A DNA stretch of 64,000 nucleotides from Acidovorax sp. YS12 (GCA_021496925.1 CP053915.1:558001-622000); one strand, 5' to 3'; numbered from the stretch's first letter, positions 31,291 through 43,182 are shown. The notes: generated from the sequence alone by a model not told the origin. Program-made: numbers and translations.

Positions 31291-32625
31291 ATGTTTGAGC
31301 CCGAAAACCCTGTATTGGCGCCGCGTGTGTGGGAGGTTGGCGCGCTGTGCCGCGCCGTTGCTGATGCCTTGCAGGCGCGCTTCAACCCGGTCGCGGTGCG
31401 CGGCGAGATCACGGGCTTCATGCGCGCGTCCAGCGGGCATTGCTACTTCTCCATCAAGGACGCGCAGGGCCAGATCCGCTGCGCCATGTTCAAGCGCGCG
31501 GCGGGCCTGCTCGACTTCACGCCGCGCGACGGCGAGCTGGTGGAGCTGCGCGGCCGCCTGGGCGTGTACGAGCAGCGCGGCGACCTGCAGCTCATCGTCG
31601 AGAGCCTGCAGCGCGCGGGGCAGGGCGCCTTGTTCGAGCAGTTCCTGCGCCTGAAGGCGCAGCTGGAGGCCGAGGGCTTGTTCGACGCCGCGCGCAAGCG
31701 CCCGCTGCCCGCCATGCCGCGCGCCATCGGCCTGGTGACCTCGCCCGGCGCGGCGGCGCTGCACGACGTGGCCACGGCGCTGCGCCGGCGCGTGCCGCAC
31801 ATTCCGGTGGTGCTGGCGCCGGCGCTGGTGCAGGGCGCACAGGCGCCCGCGTCGCTGTGCGAGGCGCTATCGAAACTGTATCTGCTGGCGCGCTCTGGGC
31901 AAGGGCTGGAGGCCGAAAAGGCTGAAAATCCTGGCGTACCGCCGATCGACGTGATCCTGCTGGTGCGCGGCGGCGGCTCCATGGAGGATCTCTGGGCCTT
32001 CAACGACGCCCAACTGGCGCGCACCATCGTGCAGAGCCCGGTGCCCGTGCTCAGCGGCGTGGGGCACGAGACGGATTTCACCATCGCCGATTTCTGCGCC
32101 GACCTGCGCGCGCCCACGCCCACCGCCGCGGCGGAGCTGGTGGCGCAGCCGCGCGACTTCTGGCTGGGCGCGCTGCAACTACTGGCGCAGCGCCTGGACG
32201 ACGGCGTGCAGCGCCAGATCGACCTGCGCCACCAGCGGCTCGACGGTGCCGCGCAGCGCCTGGGCCGGCCTTCGGGCAGCGTGGCGCGGCAGGAGCTGCA
32301 ACTTGCCCGGCTGGCGCAGCGCATGCGCCATGGCGTGCTCCTGAAAACGCAGCGCCTGGCGCAAGCCCAGCAAGCCTTGCAGGCCCAATTGCCGCAAACC
32401 CTGCAGCGCAGCCTGGCAGGCCAGGCGCAGCGCCTGGAGCGCGCCGCGCTGCGCCTGGAGCTGCTCGACCCGCGCCTGGTGCTGCAGCGCGGCTACGCGC
32501 TGCTGGCCGATACCGAGGGCCGCAGCGTCACCAGCGTGGCGCAGGCGCGGCCCGGCGCGCCGCTGCGCGCCACGCTGGCCGACGGGGTGCTGGACCTCAC
32601 GGTGGTTCCGCCCCGGCTGGTGTAG
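31291..32625 (+). CDS. xseA: Exodeoxyribonuclease VII large subunit, with a repeat-derived insertion
   Basis: 444 residues from ATG 31291 (an ATG 39 nt earlier is in frame but has its GGAG too close). N-terminal OB fold (VWEVGALCRAVADAL; GEITGFMRASSGHCYFSIKD), catalytic domain with GLVTSPGAAALHD, LLVRGGGSMEDLWAFND and GHETDFTIADFCADLRAPTP, then a coiled C-terminus. With XseB it degrades single-stranded DNA. Between VQGAQAPASLCEAL and VDVILLVRGGG lies a stretch (LYLLARSGQGLEAEKAENPG) encoded by a copy of the dispersed repeat; E. coli XseA has a shorter linker there. Confidence 0.94.
   Translation: MFEPENPVLAPRVWEVGALCRAVADALQARFNPVAVRGEITGFMRASSGHCYFSIKDAQGQIRCAMFKRAAGLLDFTPRDGELVELRGRLGVYEQRGDLQLIVESLQRAGQGALFEQFLRLKAQLEAEGLFDAARKRPLPAMPRAIGLVTSPGAAALHDVATALRRRVPHIPVVLAPALVQGAQAPASLCEALSKLYLLARSGQGLEAEKAENPGVPPIDVILLVRGGGSMEDLWAFNDAQLARTIVQSPVPVLSGVGHETDFTIADFCADLRAPTPTAAAELVAQPRDFWLGALQLLAQRLDDGVQRQIDLRHQRLDGAAQRLGRPSGSVARQELQLARLAQRMRHGVLLKTQRLAQAQQALQAQLPQTLQRSLAGQAQRLERAALRLELLDPRLVLQRGYALLADTEGRSVTSVAQARPGAPLRATLADGVLDLTVVPPRLV
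31866..31920 (+). repeat. Dispersed hairpin repeat inside xseA, copy 8
   Basis: GCTATCGAAACTGTATCTGC then GGGCAAGGGCTGGAGGCCGA follow the repeat in sense orientation and encode about residues 192-210 of XseA. Confidence 0.65.
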
Positions 32626-32754
32626 GGGCTTGGCGCGCGCCCTCCCTGCACGCGCGGCGGGTTCTTCCTACAATGCTCTTTTGCCCCTTGCCAGGGGAGG
32701 GCTACCGCCCGGCCGCCTGCGCATTCCGACAATTTCAACCACGAGGAATACACC

Positions 32755-33336
32755 ATGGAACACACCCTGCCCCCGCTGCCCTATGCCATCGACGCCCTGG
32801 CGCCGCACTACAGCCAGGAAACGCTGGAATACCACCATGGCAAGCACCACAACGCCTACGTGGTGAACCTCAACAACCTGCAAAAGGGCACCGAGTTCGA
32901 GTCCATGGCGCTCGAAGAGATCGTCAAGAAGTCCAGCGGCGGCATCTACAACAACGCGGCGCAGATCTGGAACCACACCTTCTTCTGGAACTGCATGGCC
33001 CCCAATGGCGGCGGCGAGCCTTCCGGAGCGCTGGCGGACGCCATCAACGCTAAATGGGGCAGCTACGCCGCCTTCAAGGAAGCCTTCGTGAAGAGCGCCG
33101 TGGGCAACTTCGGCTCGGGCTGGACCTGGCTGGTGAAGAAGGCCGACGGCAGCGTGGACATCGTCAACACCGGCGCCGCCGGCACGCCGCTGACCACCGC
33201 CGACAAGGCGCTGCTGACGGTGGACGTGTGGGAGCACGCCTACTACATCGACTACCGCAACCTGCGCCCCAAGTTCGTCGAGACCTTCCTCTCCAACCTG
33301 GTGAACTGGAAGTTCGCCGAGGCCAATTTCGCCTGA
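32755..33336 (+). CDS. sodB: Superoxide dismutase, iron type
   Basis: 193 residues. Metal ligands H27, H74, D157 and H161 (DVWEHAYY) are present; AQIWNHTFFWNCMAPNGGG and FGSGWTWLV mark the Fe form. There is no signal peptide, so cytoplasmic. AGGAATACACC precedes the ATG. Monocistronic, with its own terminator. Confidence 0.96.
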   Translation: MEHTLPPLPYAIDALAPHYSQETLEYHHGKHHNAYVVNLNNLQKGTEFESMALEEIVKKSSGGIYNNAAQIWNHTFFWNCMAPNGGGEPSGALADAINAKWGSYAAFKEAFVKSAVGNFGSGWTWLVKKADGSVDIVNTGAAGTPLTTADKALLTVDVWEHAYYIDYRNLRPKFVETFLSNLVNWKFAEANFA

Positions 33337-33367
33337 TTCCACCTGGCAGCAGGCCACCCCGAACAGG

Positions 33368-33397
33368 GCCCGGAGAGCGATCTCCGGGCTTTTTTTT
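33368..33397 (+). terminator. Intrinsic terminator of sodB
   Basis: GCCCGGAGA-GCGA-TCTCCGGGC followed by eight T, 32 nt after the sodB stop. Perfect 9-bp stem. Confidence 0.95.
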
Positions 33398-33433
33398 CGG
33401 CCGCGCGGCAAAGAAAGTCCGAGACAAGCCTGA

Positions 33434-33452
33434 GTCTTATAGAAGACTTACG
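33434..33452. promoter_or_regulatory. TCTTATA-type palindrome upstream of monomeric icd
   Basis: GTCTTATAGAAGAC has perfect GTCTT/AAGAC arms and is followed by TTACG. It matches the adk upstream element. It lies about 185 nt upstream of the isocitrate dehydrogenase start in an AT-rich promoter region. Confidence 0.45.
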
Positions 33453-33637
33453 AAAAAAATCGCGTTTCGCGGATAGAATTTTGTATTGTGATAGCGCATT
33501 GCAAATGACGTGAAAAGCACGTAGCCTGTGGCGCGCTGTTGCAGCGAACGCCTCAAGCGCCATCCCCGCCCATCCCATCCGGTGGCGGGTCGCAGGTCGG
33601 CGGCATGACCTCTGTTTTTTGACCAAAGAGAGACAAG

Positions 33638-35872
<2,235 letters not shown>

Positions 35873-35907
35873 ACGCCGTTGGCGCCGCCGCGCGCCACGC
35901 CCACGCC

Positions 35908-35936
35908 AAAAGGCCACCCGCAGGGTGGCCTTTTTT
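35908..35936 (+). terminator. Intrinsic terminator of the monomeric isocitrate dehydrogenase gene
   Basis: AAAAGGCCACCC-GCA-GGGTGGCCTTTTTT, 36 nt after the stop; because it is symmetric it could also work for the convergent DUF192 gene. Confidence 0.93.
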
Positions 35937-35939
35937 ATA

Positions 35940-35984
35940 CAAAATCGGGCTCCAGCCCTTGTCCAGCAAGCGCTGGCAGCTATC
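35940..35984 (-). repeat. Dispersed hairpin repeat, copy 9, near consensus
   Basis: CAAAATCGGGCTCCAGCCCT, then TGTCCAGCAAGCGCTGGCAG and CTATCG. The stem CCAGCCCTTG / CAAGCGCTGG has one mismatch and a TCCAG loop. The TAG stop of the DUF192 gene is part of it (GATAGCTGCC on the minus strand). Confidence 0.85.
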
Positions 35985-36432
35985 GTTTGAAGAGCGATCC
36001 GCCGAGCTTGCTGCCGGCCTTGATGCCGCGCTTGGCGAACCAGCCCTGGTTCATCTCCAGCACATAGCGCACGGGCTTGGCCGAGCAGTGCGAATCGTCG
36101 GTCTGCGGCTTCATGTCGGCCAGGTTGACGATGGTGCCGTCATCGGCCACGAAGGCGGCCGTCAGCGGCAGCAGGGTGTTGCGCATCCAGAAGCACTGGG
36201 TGGCGGGCTGCTCGAAGACGAACAGCATGCCCTCCTGCGCGGGCATGTCCTGGCGGAACATCAGGCCCGTCTGGCGCGCCGCGTCCGACGCGGCCACCTG
36301 GGCGTCAATGCGGTACATGCCGGCCGTCAGCTCCACGCGCGGCAGGTTCATTTGCGGGCCGGGCTGTGCCGGGGCGGTGCTGCACACCAGGGCGAGAAGA
36401 AGGGGCGCAAGGCGCAGGGCAGGCTGTGGCAT
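35980..36432 (-). CDS. DUF192 protein, exported
   Basis: 150 residues with a signal peptide (residues 1-22, LAPLLLALVCSTAPAQ). The DUF192 core is clear: QTGLMFRQDMPAQEGMLFVF, FWMRNTLLPLTAAFVADDGTIV and SAKPVRYVLEMNQGWFAKRGIKAG. The family's biochemical role is unknown; it is a periplasmic or membrane-associated beta-sandwich. Its stop codon lies in repeat copy 9. Confidence 0.88.
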   Translation of the reverse strand: MPQPALRLAPLLLALVCSTAPAQPGPQMNLPRVELTAGMYRIDAQVAASDAARQTGLMFRQDMPAQEGMLFVFEQPATQCFWMRNTLLPLTAAFVADDGTIVNLADMKPQTDDSHCSAKPVRYVLEMNQGWFAKRGIKAGSKLGGSLFKR

Positions 36433-36463
36433 GGGATGTGGTGCAAAAAAGGCGCGGACAAGG

Positions 36464-36497
36464 AAAAGCCCGCAAAACGGCTATTTTGCGGGCTTTT
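36464..36497 (-). terminator. Intrinsic terminator of the small exported protein gene
   Basis: AAAAGCCCGCAAAA and TTTTGCGGGCTTTT form a perfect 14-bp stem with a 6-nt loop, 36 nt after the stop of the gene at 36534. Symmetric, so possibly bidirectional. Confidence 0.92.
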
Positions 36498-36533
36498 GCG
36501 TGCACCCATGGACTGGGCGCGATCGGGCGCGGA

Positions 36534-36743
36534 TCAGGCGGCCGACTTCTTCTTGGAGCGCTTCTTGGCGTGCTTCTTGCCAGCCTTGTGGGCCTTGGCG
36601 GCCTTGGCTTCGGGGGCCGGGGCGGCTGCGGCGGGAGCGGCAGACACGGCCGGAGCCAGGGGGGCGGCGGGAGCGGCAGGGGCTTGTGCGAATGCACCAG
36701 CGCAGAGCAGGCCCGTCGTCAGGAGCGCGAGGAGTTTTTTCAT
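36534..36743 (-). CDS. Small exported Ala/Lys-rich protein
   Basis: 69 residues from ATG 36741-36743; AAGGA lies 10 nt upstream, whereas an ATG three codons earlier has it only 2 nt away. A signal peptide (MKKLLALLTTGLLCAGAFAQA) is followed by an Ala/Pro stretch and a very basic tail (HKAGKKHAKKRSKKKSAA). It resembles PsiF/acid-shock-type or histone-H1-like low-complexity proteins; no domain can be assigned. Monocistronic, with a strong terminator, so probably abundantly expressed. Confidence 0.7.
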   Translation of the reverse strand: MKKLLALLTTGLLCAGAFAQAPAAPAAPLAPAVSAAPAAAAPAPEAKAAKAHKAGKKHAKKRSKKKSAA

Positions 36744-36945
36744 ATATGCCATTTCCTTGACAGACTAGGAGGAGGGAGGAGGTGAAGTGCGGCGCGTAGG
36801 GCCGCGCTGCCTTTGCATAACGGCGCTTTTCGCTGCGCCGTTGACAGAGGGAGCCCTTGTATTTTGTCGCTAGAATTTCCCCGCTCCGGGGAAGAACGGC
36901 CCTGTGGCGTTTCTTTTTTTGCCTGCCACGAGGAGACACAAGCGC

Positions 36946-38205
<1,260 letters not shown>

Positions 38206-38476
38206 AGCCGCACCACGACGCCTCATGGCATCTTGTAAGCCCTTGATTTTTCTGGAGAAATTAGGGGTTTCCGTTTCATGGCGTTCCACGGCTGTTTGCG
38301 AAATCCGGCCCTTTTGGAGCCAGATTCGGAGCGACAGCGCCGGATCTTTGCTCCAAATTGCTCCATTTGGGGCAGGCAAGAACCGACACCGTGAGGACGC
38401 TATGCGAGCACTTAGGATTTATCCGTAAATTAAACTATGTCCCTGAGTTGCCCGTGATGCGACGCAGGAGACCGGG
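38206..38476. other. Non-coding debris between icd and transposase fragment
   Basis: About 270 nt without a supported gene. GC drops and the sequence does not resemble the surrounding coding style. No terminator for icd is obvious. GTAAGCCCTTGATTTTTC at 38235 onwards is the kind of sequence found next to integration sites, but no direct repeat of the icd end was found within the window. Confidence 0.45.
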
Positions 38477-38680
38477 ATGGCCAAGGCGCATGCCAATTCA
38501 TGGGAAGTGACGGACGCGTTCTGGAAGCGGGTCGAGCCACTGATACCGCAGCCAGTGCGCGATCCTGACAAGCAGTACAAGCGCGCTGTCGGGGCGGGTC
38601 GGCCGACGAAGCCGCTACGGCTGGTGTTCGAGGCCATCATGTATGTACTGCGCACCGGCTGCCAGTGGAAGGCGCTGCCA
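38477..38680 (+). pseudogene. 5' fragment of an IS5-family (IS427-like) transposase
   Basis: The first 68 codons (MAKAHANSWEVTDAFWKRVE to VLRTGCQWKALP) match the N-terminal DUF4096-type domain of IS5/IS427 transposases with a good ribosome site (GCAGGAG). After KALP the family sequence (usually KERFG...) is lost and the frame runs 29 unrelated codons to a stop at 38767. The DDE catalytic part is absent. No terminal inverted repeats could be paired. Confidence 0.75.
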
Positions 38681-38683
38681 ACG

Positions 38684-38732
38684 GCTACTTGCCGCCATCT
38701 CGCTTCGAGGCGCAGGCAGCCACTGAACAGCC
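38684..38732 (+). pseudogene. Possible C-terminal scrap of an IS3-family transposase
   Basis: In a second frame the bases after the IS5 break read NGYLPPSRFEAQAATEQP then a stop, which resembles the C-terminal GYLPPxxFE ending of IS3-family OrfB. It is only about 18 codons, so this is weak, but it would explain the abrupt end of the IS5 fragment. Confidence 0.25.
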
Positions 38733-38774
38733 TTGACCGCAAGATTCCGCCTATCGGCGTGACTTGACCACGAC

Positions 38775-39029
38775 ACATTGCCCCAGCGGGCAGTTGCTCC
38801 TCAACCCGTTCTCTCAGCAGGAACGCGTCCAGCGGTGTTGCAGAGCCAGTGCCCCGAGCTGAAGCGGCCGCATGCAGTTCTGGGGCGAGCCATCCTCCAG
38901 TTCCTCGCGAAACGTCAATGCGGAGCCGGTCAGGCCGGCCAGCACCAGAAAAGCCGATACCGCGAGCCCCACCCGCCGGTGGCGCCGCACGATGACCTGT
39001 CGGACGGTGGCCGCCTTGATGCGCCTCAT
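38775..39029 (-). pseudogene. Truncated, frameshifted PepSY-domain gene
   Basis: From ATG 39027-39029 the frame gives a PepSY-type start (VRRHRRVGLAVSAFLVLAGL; GSALTFREELED). At about 38893 the family sequence jumps by one base and continues as WLAPELHAAASARGTG and DAFLLRERVEEQLPAGA to about 38775, where it meets insertion-sequence debris. So there is one single-base deletion and loss of everything downstream. It starts 4 nt after the receptor stop, matching the receptor-PepSY order of the intact module at 20-27 kb. Confidence 0.8.
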
Positions 39030-39033
39030 CCCG

Positions 39034-41466
39034 TCAGAAGCGGTACTTGGCCATCAGCGTGAAGTTGCGTTCGGCCCCCAGGTAGTAACCGCCATAGGCG
39101 CGGGATGCGACGTAGTGCTTGTCGAACAGGTTGGCGATGTTCAGGGCGAAGCGCCACGGGCCGTTGTCATAGCGCAGCGCGGCATCCACCAAGGTGAACG
39201 AGGGAGTCGATTGGGTGTTGGCCGGGTTGTCGTAGCGTCGGCCCACGTGGCGCACGCCCAGGCCGGCGCTGACGCCCTGCAGGGATCCCGTGAAGGCGTA
39301 GTCAAACCCCGCCGAGGCGAGGTGGCGCGGCACCTGGATCGGTGTCTTGCCCATGTCGGCATCCTGGCTGGCCACCACCTTGACGTCGTTGTAGGTGTAG
39401 GCGGCATAGGCCTGCAGGCCCGGGGCGAGCCGTGTCTTGGCTTCCAGCTCCAGGCCGCGCGAGCGAATCTTGCCGGTCTGCACGTAGTCGTCGGTGGAAG
39501 GGTCGTAGGTCTCCACGTTGGTCTTGGTCAGGTCGAACAGAGCAGCGGTGAACAGGCTGTTACCGCTTGGGGGCTGTACCTTGACGCCCAGCTCCCACTG
39601 CTTGCCGCGTGTGGGCCGGTACGGGTCGCCGCTGGAAGTCCGCAGGTTCTGCGGCATGAACGAGGTGGCGTAGCTGGCGTAGGGGGCAATGCCGTTGTCC
39701 GCCAGGTAGGTCACGCCTGCACGGCCGCTGAACGCCTGGTCCCGCTGCTTGTCCTGCCGGTCGGTCAGTCGATTGGATGATTGGTTCTCGACCGTGTCCT
39801 GGCGCCCGCCCAGTGTCAGCAGCCAACGCTGGTCGACGCGGATCTGGTCTTGCAGATACACGCCGAGTTGTTGGTTGGTGATGCGGTTGCTCGTGCGCAG
39901 CACGCTGGGCGAGGGGAAAGCCATGCCGTACACCGGCGCATCGAGGTTCAAGGGGGGCGTGGCGCCAGCGGCGGCATGCCATTCCTTGTAATCGGCGCGC
40001 ACGTTGCTCCAGTCCAGGCCCATCAGCACGGTGTGCGACAGCCGGCCTTGGCCGAACCGGGCTTGCAGATGCGTGTCCAGCGCCGTTTGGCGCAAGCTGT
40101 CGTCCGCATAGCGCGCGCTGCGTGGCAGCAGGTTGCCGGTGATGGCACCGGCCGGGTTGATGTACCAGTTGTCCACCGAGGCGCTGGCTTGGCGGAAGTT
40201 CTGCCTCACGGTCCAGGTGTCGTTGATGCGATGTTCCAATTCGTAGCCCAGCTGTGCCTGATCCTGTTCATAGCTGAGGTAGTTGGGGTCGCCGCGCAGC
40301 AGGCCGGTGTTCTGGCCATTGCGCACCACGTAGAGCGAGAACCCCTTGTTGACGTTGCGCAGCCATTCGGCACGCACGGTCAGGGTCGTGTCGGCGCTCG
40401 GGCGCCAGGTCAGCGATGGAGCGATGAACTGGCGCTCATTGCTGCCCCGGCCGCCGCCCGCAAAACGCAACTGGTTGTCCGTGTCCAGCGCCAGTCCGAC
40501 CACGCGGTAGAGCAAGGTGCCATCGGCATCGAGCGAACCACCCACATCCGCCGCCAGCTGCTTGCGGCCGTAGCTTCCCGTCTGCAACTCGATTTCGCGC
40601 ACGGCGTCCGCTTGCGGACGCTTGTTGATGCGATGGATGGTGCCGCCGACCTCGGTCTGCCCATAGACCACGGAGGCCGGTCCTCTCAGCACCTCAATGC
40701 GTTCAATCCCATAGGCCTCGGTCTGAAAGTTGATCCAGGTGCTGCGCGCCAGGCGGATGCCATCGACCAGGGCGCTGGTGGCGTTGGAGTCGAAGCCGCG
40801 CATCAGCGCCCATTCGCTGCCGCGGGTTTCCACGCCATAGCTGTCGACCGTCACACCGGGCACGTAGCGCAGCGCCTCCATCACGCTTTGCGCACCGCGC
40901 GCGTCCAATTCGTCCCGGCCGATGACCGAAACGGACTGCGGCACCTCGATCAAGGCTGTGTCGGTCTTCATGCCCGTGGCACTGCGCCGCGCGACGAATC
41001 CATGCACCGGCCCCGATGCCGTTTCTGCTTCCTGCGTGGCGGTGACCCTGACCAAGGGCAGTGTCTGGACACCGTCTTGCCCGCCTGGTGGAGCAACGGC
41101 TGGAGCGGCGCGCAGCACGTAGCCCCCGTTGGGCTGGGGAGTGGCGGCCAAACTGGTGTCCGCGAGAATCCGCTTCAAGGCGTCGGCGGCCTCGTGGCGG
41201 CCCGTCAGGCCCGGGCTGTGCTTGCCCGTGATGTCCTCCGAGCGGTAGGACAGCATCAGTCCGCTTTCCAGCGCAAAGCGGGTCAGCACGCCTTCCAGTG
41301 TTCCAGCCGGGATGGCGTAGGTTTTGGCGCTTGCCGGGACCTGTGCGGCGCTGGGGGCGGCCAGCAGGGCCGTGCCCAGCGTGGCAAGCATCAGTGCCTG
41401 GCTGGCGGCCAGGGAGGCGGCATGCCGCTGGAAGGTGTGCACGGCGCGGCGGCGGTGTTTCTGCAT
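39034..41466 (-). CDS. TonB-dependent siderophore receptor with STN domain (second module)
   Basis: 810 residues. Signal peptide to about 42 (ALLAAPSAAQVPA), STN domain (YAIPAGTLEGVLTRFALESG), plug (LIEVPQSVSVIGRDELDARG to VVYGQTEVGGTIHRINKRPQ) and a barrel ending in LMAKYRF with terminal Phe. Sigma and FecR genes upstream on the same strand make it a transducer of the FecA/FpvA class. The ligand is unknown; the PepSY partner downstream is broken, so uptake may depend on another reductase. Confidence 0.92.
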   Translation of the reverse strand: MQKHRRRAVHTFQRHAASLAASQALMLATLGTALLAAPSAAQVPASAKTYAIPAGTLEGVLTRFALESGLMLSYRSEDITGKHSPGLTGRHEAADALKRILADTSLAATPQPNGGYVLRAAPAVAPPGGQDGVQTLPLVRVTATQEAETASGPVHGFVARRSATGMKTDTALIEVPQSVSVIGRDELDARGAQSVMEALRYVPGVTVDSYGVETRGSEWALMRGFDSNATSALVDGIRLARSTWINFQTEAYGIERIEVLRGPASVVYGQTEVGGTIHRINKRPQADAVREIELQTGSYGRKQLAADVGGSLDADGTLLYRVVGLALDTDNQLRFAGGGRGSNERQFIAPSLTWRPSADTTLTVRAEWLRNVNKGFSLYVVRNGQNTGLLRGDPNYLSYEQDQAQLGYELEHRINDTWTVRQNFRQASASVDNWYINPAGAITGNLLPRSARYADDSLRQTALDTHLQARFGQGRLSHTVLMGLDWSNVRADYKEWHAAAGATPPLNLDAPVYGMAFPSPSVLRTSNRITNQQLGVYLQDQIRVDQRWLLTLGGRQDTVENQSSNRLTDRQDKQRDQAFSGRAGVTYLADNGIAPYASYATSFMPQNLRTSSGDPYRPTRGKQWELGVKVQPPSGNSLFTAALFDLTKTNVETYDPSTDDYVQTGKIRSRGLELEAKTRLAPGLQAYAAYTYNDVKVVASQDADMGKTPIQVPRHLASAGFDYAFTGSLQGVSAGLGVRHVGRRYDNPANTQSTPSFTLVDAALRYDNGPWRFALNIANLFDKHYVASRAYGGYYLGAERNFTLMAKYRF

Positions 41467-41571
41467 GGAGGGTGTCCTTTCCCGATAAAAATGTGGCTTC
41501 TCAAGGACATGCCACGCGAGAAAGAAAAACACCTCAACGTCCGCTCAAATTTTTCTCCGGTCCAGCCATGC

Positions 41572-42600
41572 TCAGGTGCCACGTGGTCTGAGGGTGATCC
41601 AAAACCGCGTCATCGTTCGGGCTTCGACAGGCTGCGTGCGCAGCAGCATGTCGATCACCCGGTCCGTGTCGTCCAGCGGATAGATGCCCGAGACCTTCAG
41701 GTGGGCGATCCCGGGGGCACAAGCCACGCGGCCCGGCCGGTAGCGCTCCAGCTCGGCGACGAATTCCGCCAGGGGCATGTCGCGGGCGACGAACATGCCT
41801 TTTGCCCAGGCTGGCTCCCCTGCGGTCAACGGCTGTGTGGGGGTGATCTCCAGGCGGTCAAAGCGGGTTTGTTCCCCAGCGCGCAGGACGCGGGTCCCAG
41901 AGGGCGCAAGGGCCGGTTGGATTTCCACCGCACCGTCGAAGACGGCCAGGTGGGTCTCGCTGCCGTATCGGCGCACCGAGAAGCGGGTGCCCAGGGCGCG
42001 CAACCGGCCATCGGGCGTGTCCACCAGGAACGGCCAGAAGGGCGCTGCCGTGTCACCGGTGGCATCGGCGCCGGTCGTGATCAGGATCTGCCCGTGCAGC
42101 AGTTCGACCAGGCGCGCTCGCGGAGAAAAGCGCACGGCAATGGCGCTGGCCGTGTCCAGATCGATGCGGGTGGCATCGGCCAGCGTGACCGTGCGGCGTT
42201 CGCCGGTGCGGGTGCGGTGGTCGGCAGTCCAGTCTTGCCATCCCGTGTGCAGCGGGTCGCGGGCCAGCCAGGCTCCGCTGCCGGTGAACAGGGCCACGGC
42301 CAGGTAGCGGATGGCGCGGCGCCGCTGGCGCGATGCCGCTTCGCCCCGTTCCAGCGTGCCGTGCACGAGGGGCGCATCCAGCCCACGCAACTGGGCCGAA
42401 AACGATTCGATGTGCCGCCAGGCGCGTTCATGGTCGGCATGCGACGTGCGCCAGTGCTGCCAGGCTTGCTGGGTCGCCTCGTTCGCGCCCGGGGCTTGCA
42501 GGGCCACCATCCATTCCACCGCCTGGGTGCAGACCTCCTCGGGAAGGGCCGGCCCCTGCAGCGCCGGCAGGAGGGTAGGGGAAACGTCGGATGGGGACAT
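41572..42600 (-). CDS. FecR-type regulator (second module)
   Basis: 342 residues from ATG 42598-42600; a GTG 45 nt upstream inside the sigma gene is an alternative start. N-terminal sigma-binding WMVALQAPG and AWQHWRTSHADHERAW, one membrane helix (AIRYLAVALFTGSGAWLA), FecR domain (GERRTVTLADATRIDL; DGRLRALGTRFSVRRYG) and C-terminal STN-like part. It follows the sigma gene by 20 nt. The organisation copies the first module but the sequences are clearly diverged, so not a recent duplication. Confidence 0.9.
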   Translation of the reverse strand: MSPSDVSPTLLPALQGPALPEEVCTQAVEWMVALQAPGANEATQQAWQHWRTSHADHERAWRHIESFSAQLRGLDAPLVHGTLERGEAASRQRRRAIRYLAVALFTGSGAWLARDPLHTGWQDWTADHRTRTGERRTVTLADATRIDLDTASAIAVRFSPRARLVELLHGQILITTGADATGDTAAPFWPFLVDTPDGRLRALGTRFSVRRYGSETHLAVFDGAVEIQPALAPSGTRVLRAGEQTRFDRLEITPTQPLTAGEPAWAKGMFVARDMPLAEFVAELERYRPGRVACAPGIAHLKVSGIYPLDDTDRVIDMLLRTQPVEARTMTRFWITLRPRGT

Positions 42601-42620
42601 TTGGGAGGCCCAGGAGGGTT

Positions 42621-43130
42621 TCAGACGTCCAGGCCGAAGAAGCACATGCGCGCCGCTTTCGCGATGTGACGTTGCACCGTGGCGAGCGAGAGGTTCAGCT
42701 CGATGGCGATGTCCGCCTGCTTCATGCCATCCAGTTGCGAGAGCAGGAAGGCCTTGCGCACGGGGACGTCGAGCGCGTCGAGCCGGCGGTCCAGTTCGAC
42801 CAGGGTCTCCAGCAATATGGCGCGGGTCTCGGGGCTGGGTGCCGTGGGCTCGGGCAGGGATGCCAGGGTGGCGAGATAGGCTTCTTCAACCCGGCGGTGG
42901 CGATGGAAGTTGGACACCACCCCCTGCGCCACGGTGGTCAGCAAGGCCCTGGGTTCACGGATGGCAGGAAGGTCATCGCGGCGCAGCAGCCGCAGGAAGG
43001 TGTCGTGCGCCAGGTCGGCGGCGTCGAAGGAGTTGCCCAGGCGCCGCCGCAACCAAGCCTTCAGCCAGCCATGGTGATCGGCGTAGAAGCTCTCGATGCT
43101 CTGCTGCAGTGCGATTCCGGTCGTCGGCAT
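42621..43130 (-). CDS. FecI-type ECF sigma factor (second module)
   Basis: 169 residues from ATG 43128-43130 with TGGAGGG upstream. Shares ESFYADHHGWLKAWLRRRLGN with the first sigma (EALYTDHHGWLRGWLRRKLGN), then LAHDTFLRLL, and region 4 LDGMKQADIAIELNLSLATVQRHI. First gene of the second sigma-FecR-receptor set. A perfect 13-bp palindrome lies upstream. Confidence 0.92.
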   Translation of the reverse strand: MPTTGIALQQSIESFYADHHGWLKAWLRRRLGNSFDAADLAHDTFLRLLRRDDLPAIREPRALLTTVAQGVVSNFHRHRRVEEAYLATLASLPEPTAPSPETRAILLETLVELDRRLDALDVPVRKAFLLSQLDGMKQADIAIELNLSLATVQRHIAKAARMCFFGLDV

Positions 43131-43182
43131 GAACCCTCCAGGGAACGCTGGGCGTGGAGGCGTGAGCACCGGCGTGAATGGG

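Noticed and set aside
36841..36876. TTGACA with TATTTT or TAGAAT as the icd promoter
   Set aside because: Spacings of 13 and 24 bases are outside the normal range, so the true promoter is not identified.
38206..38476. Possible integrated element or attachment site at the icd 3' end
   Set aside because: No integrase and no repeated icd tail was found in the window; only insertion-sequence debris is supported.
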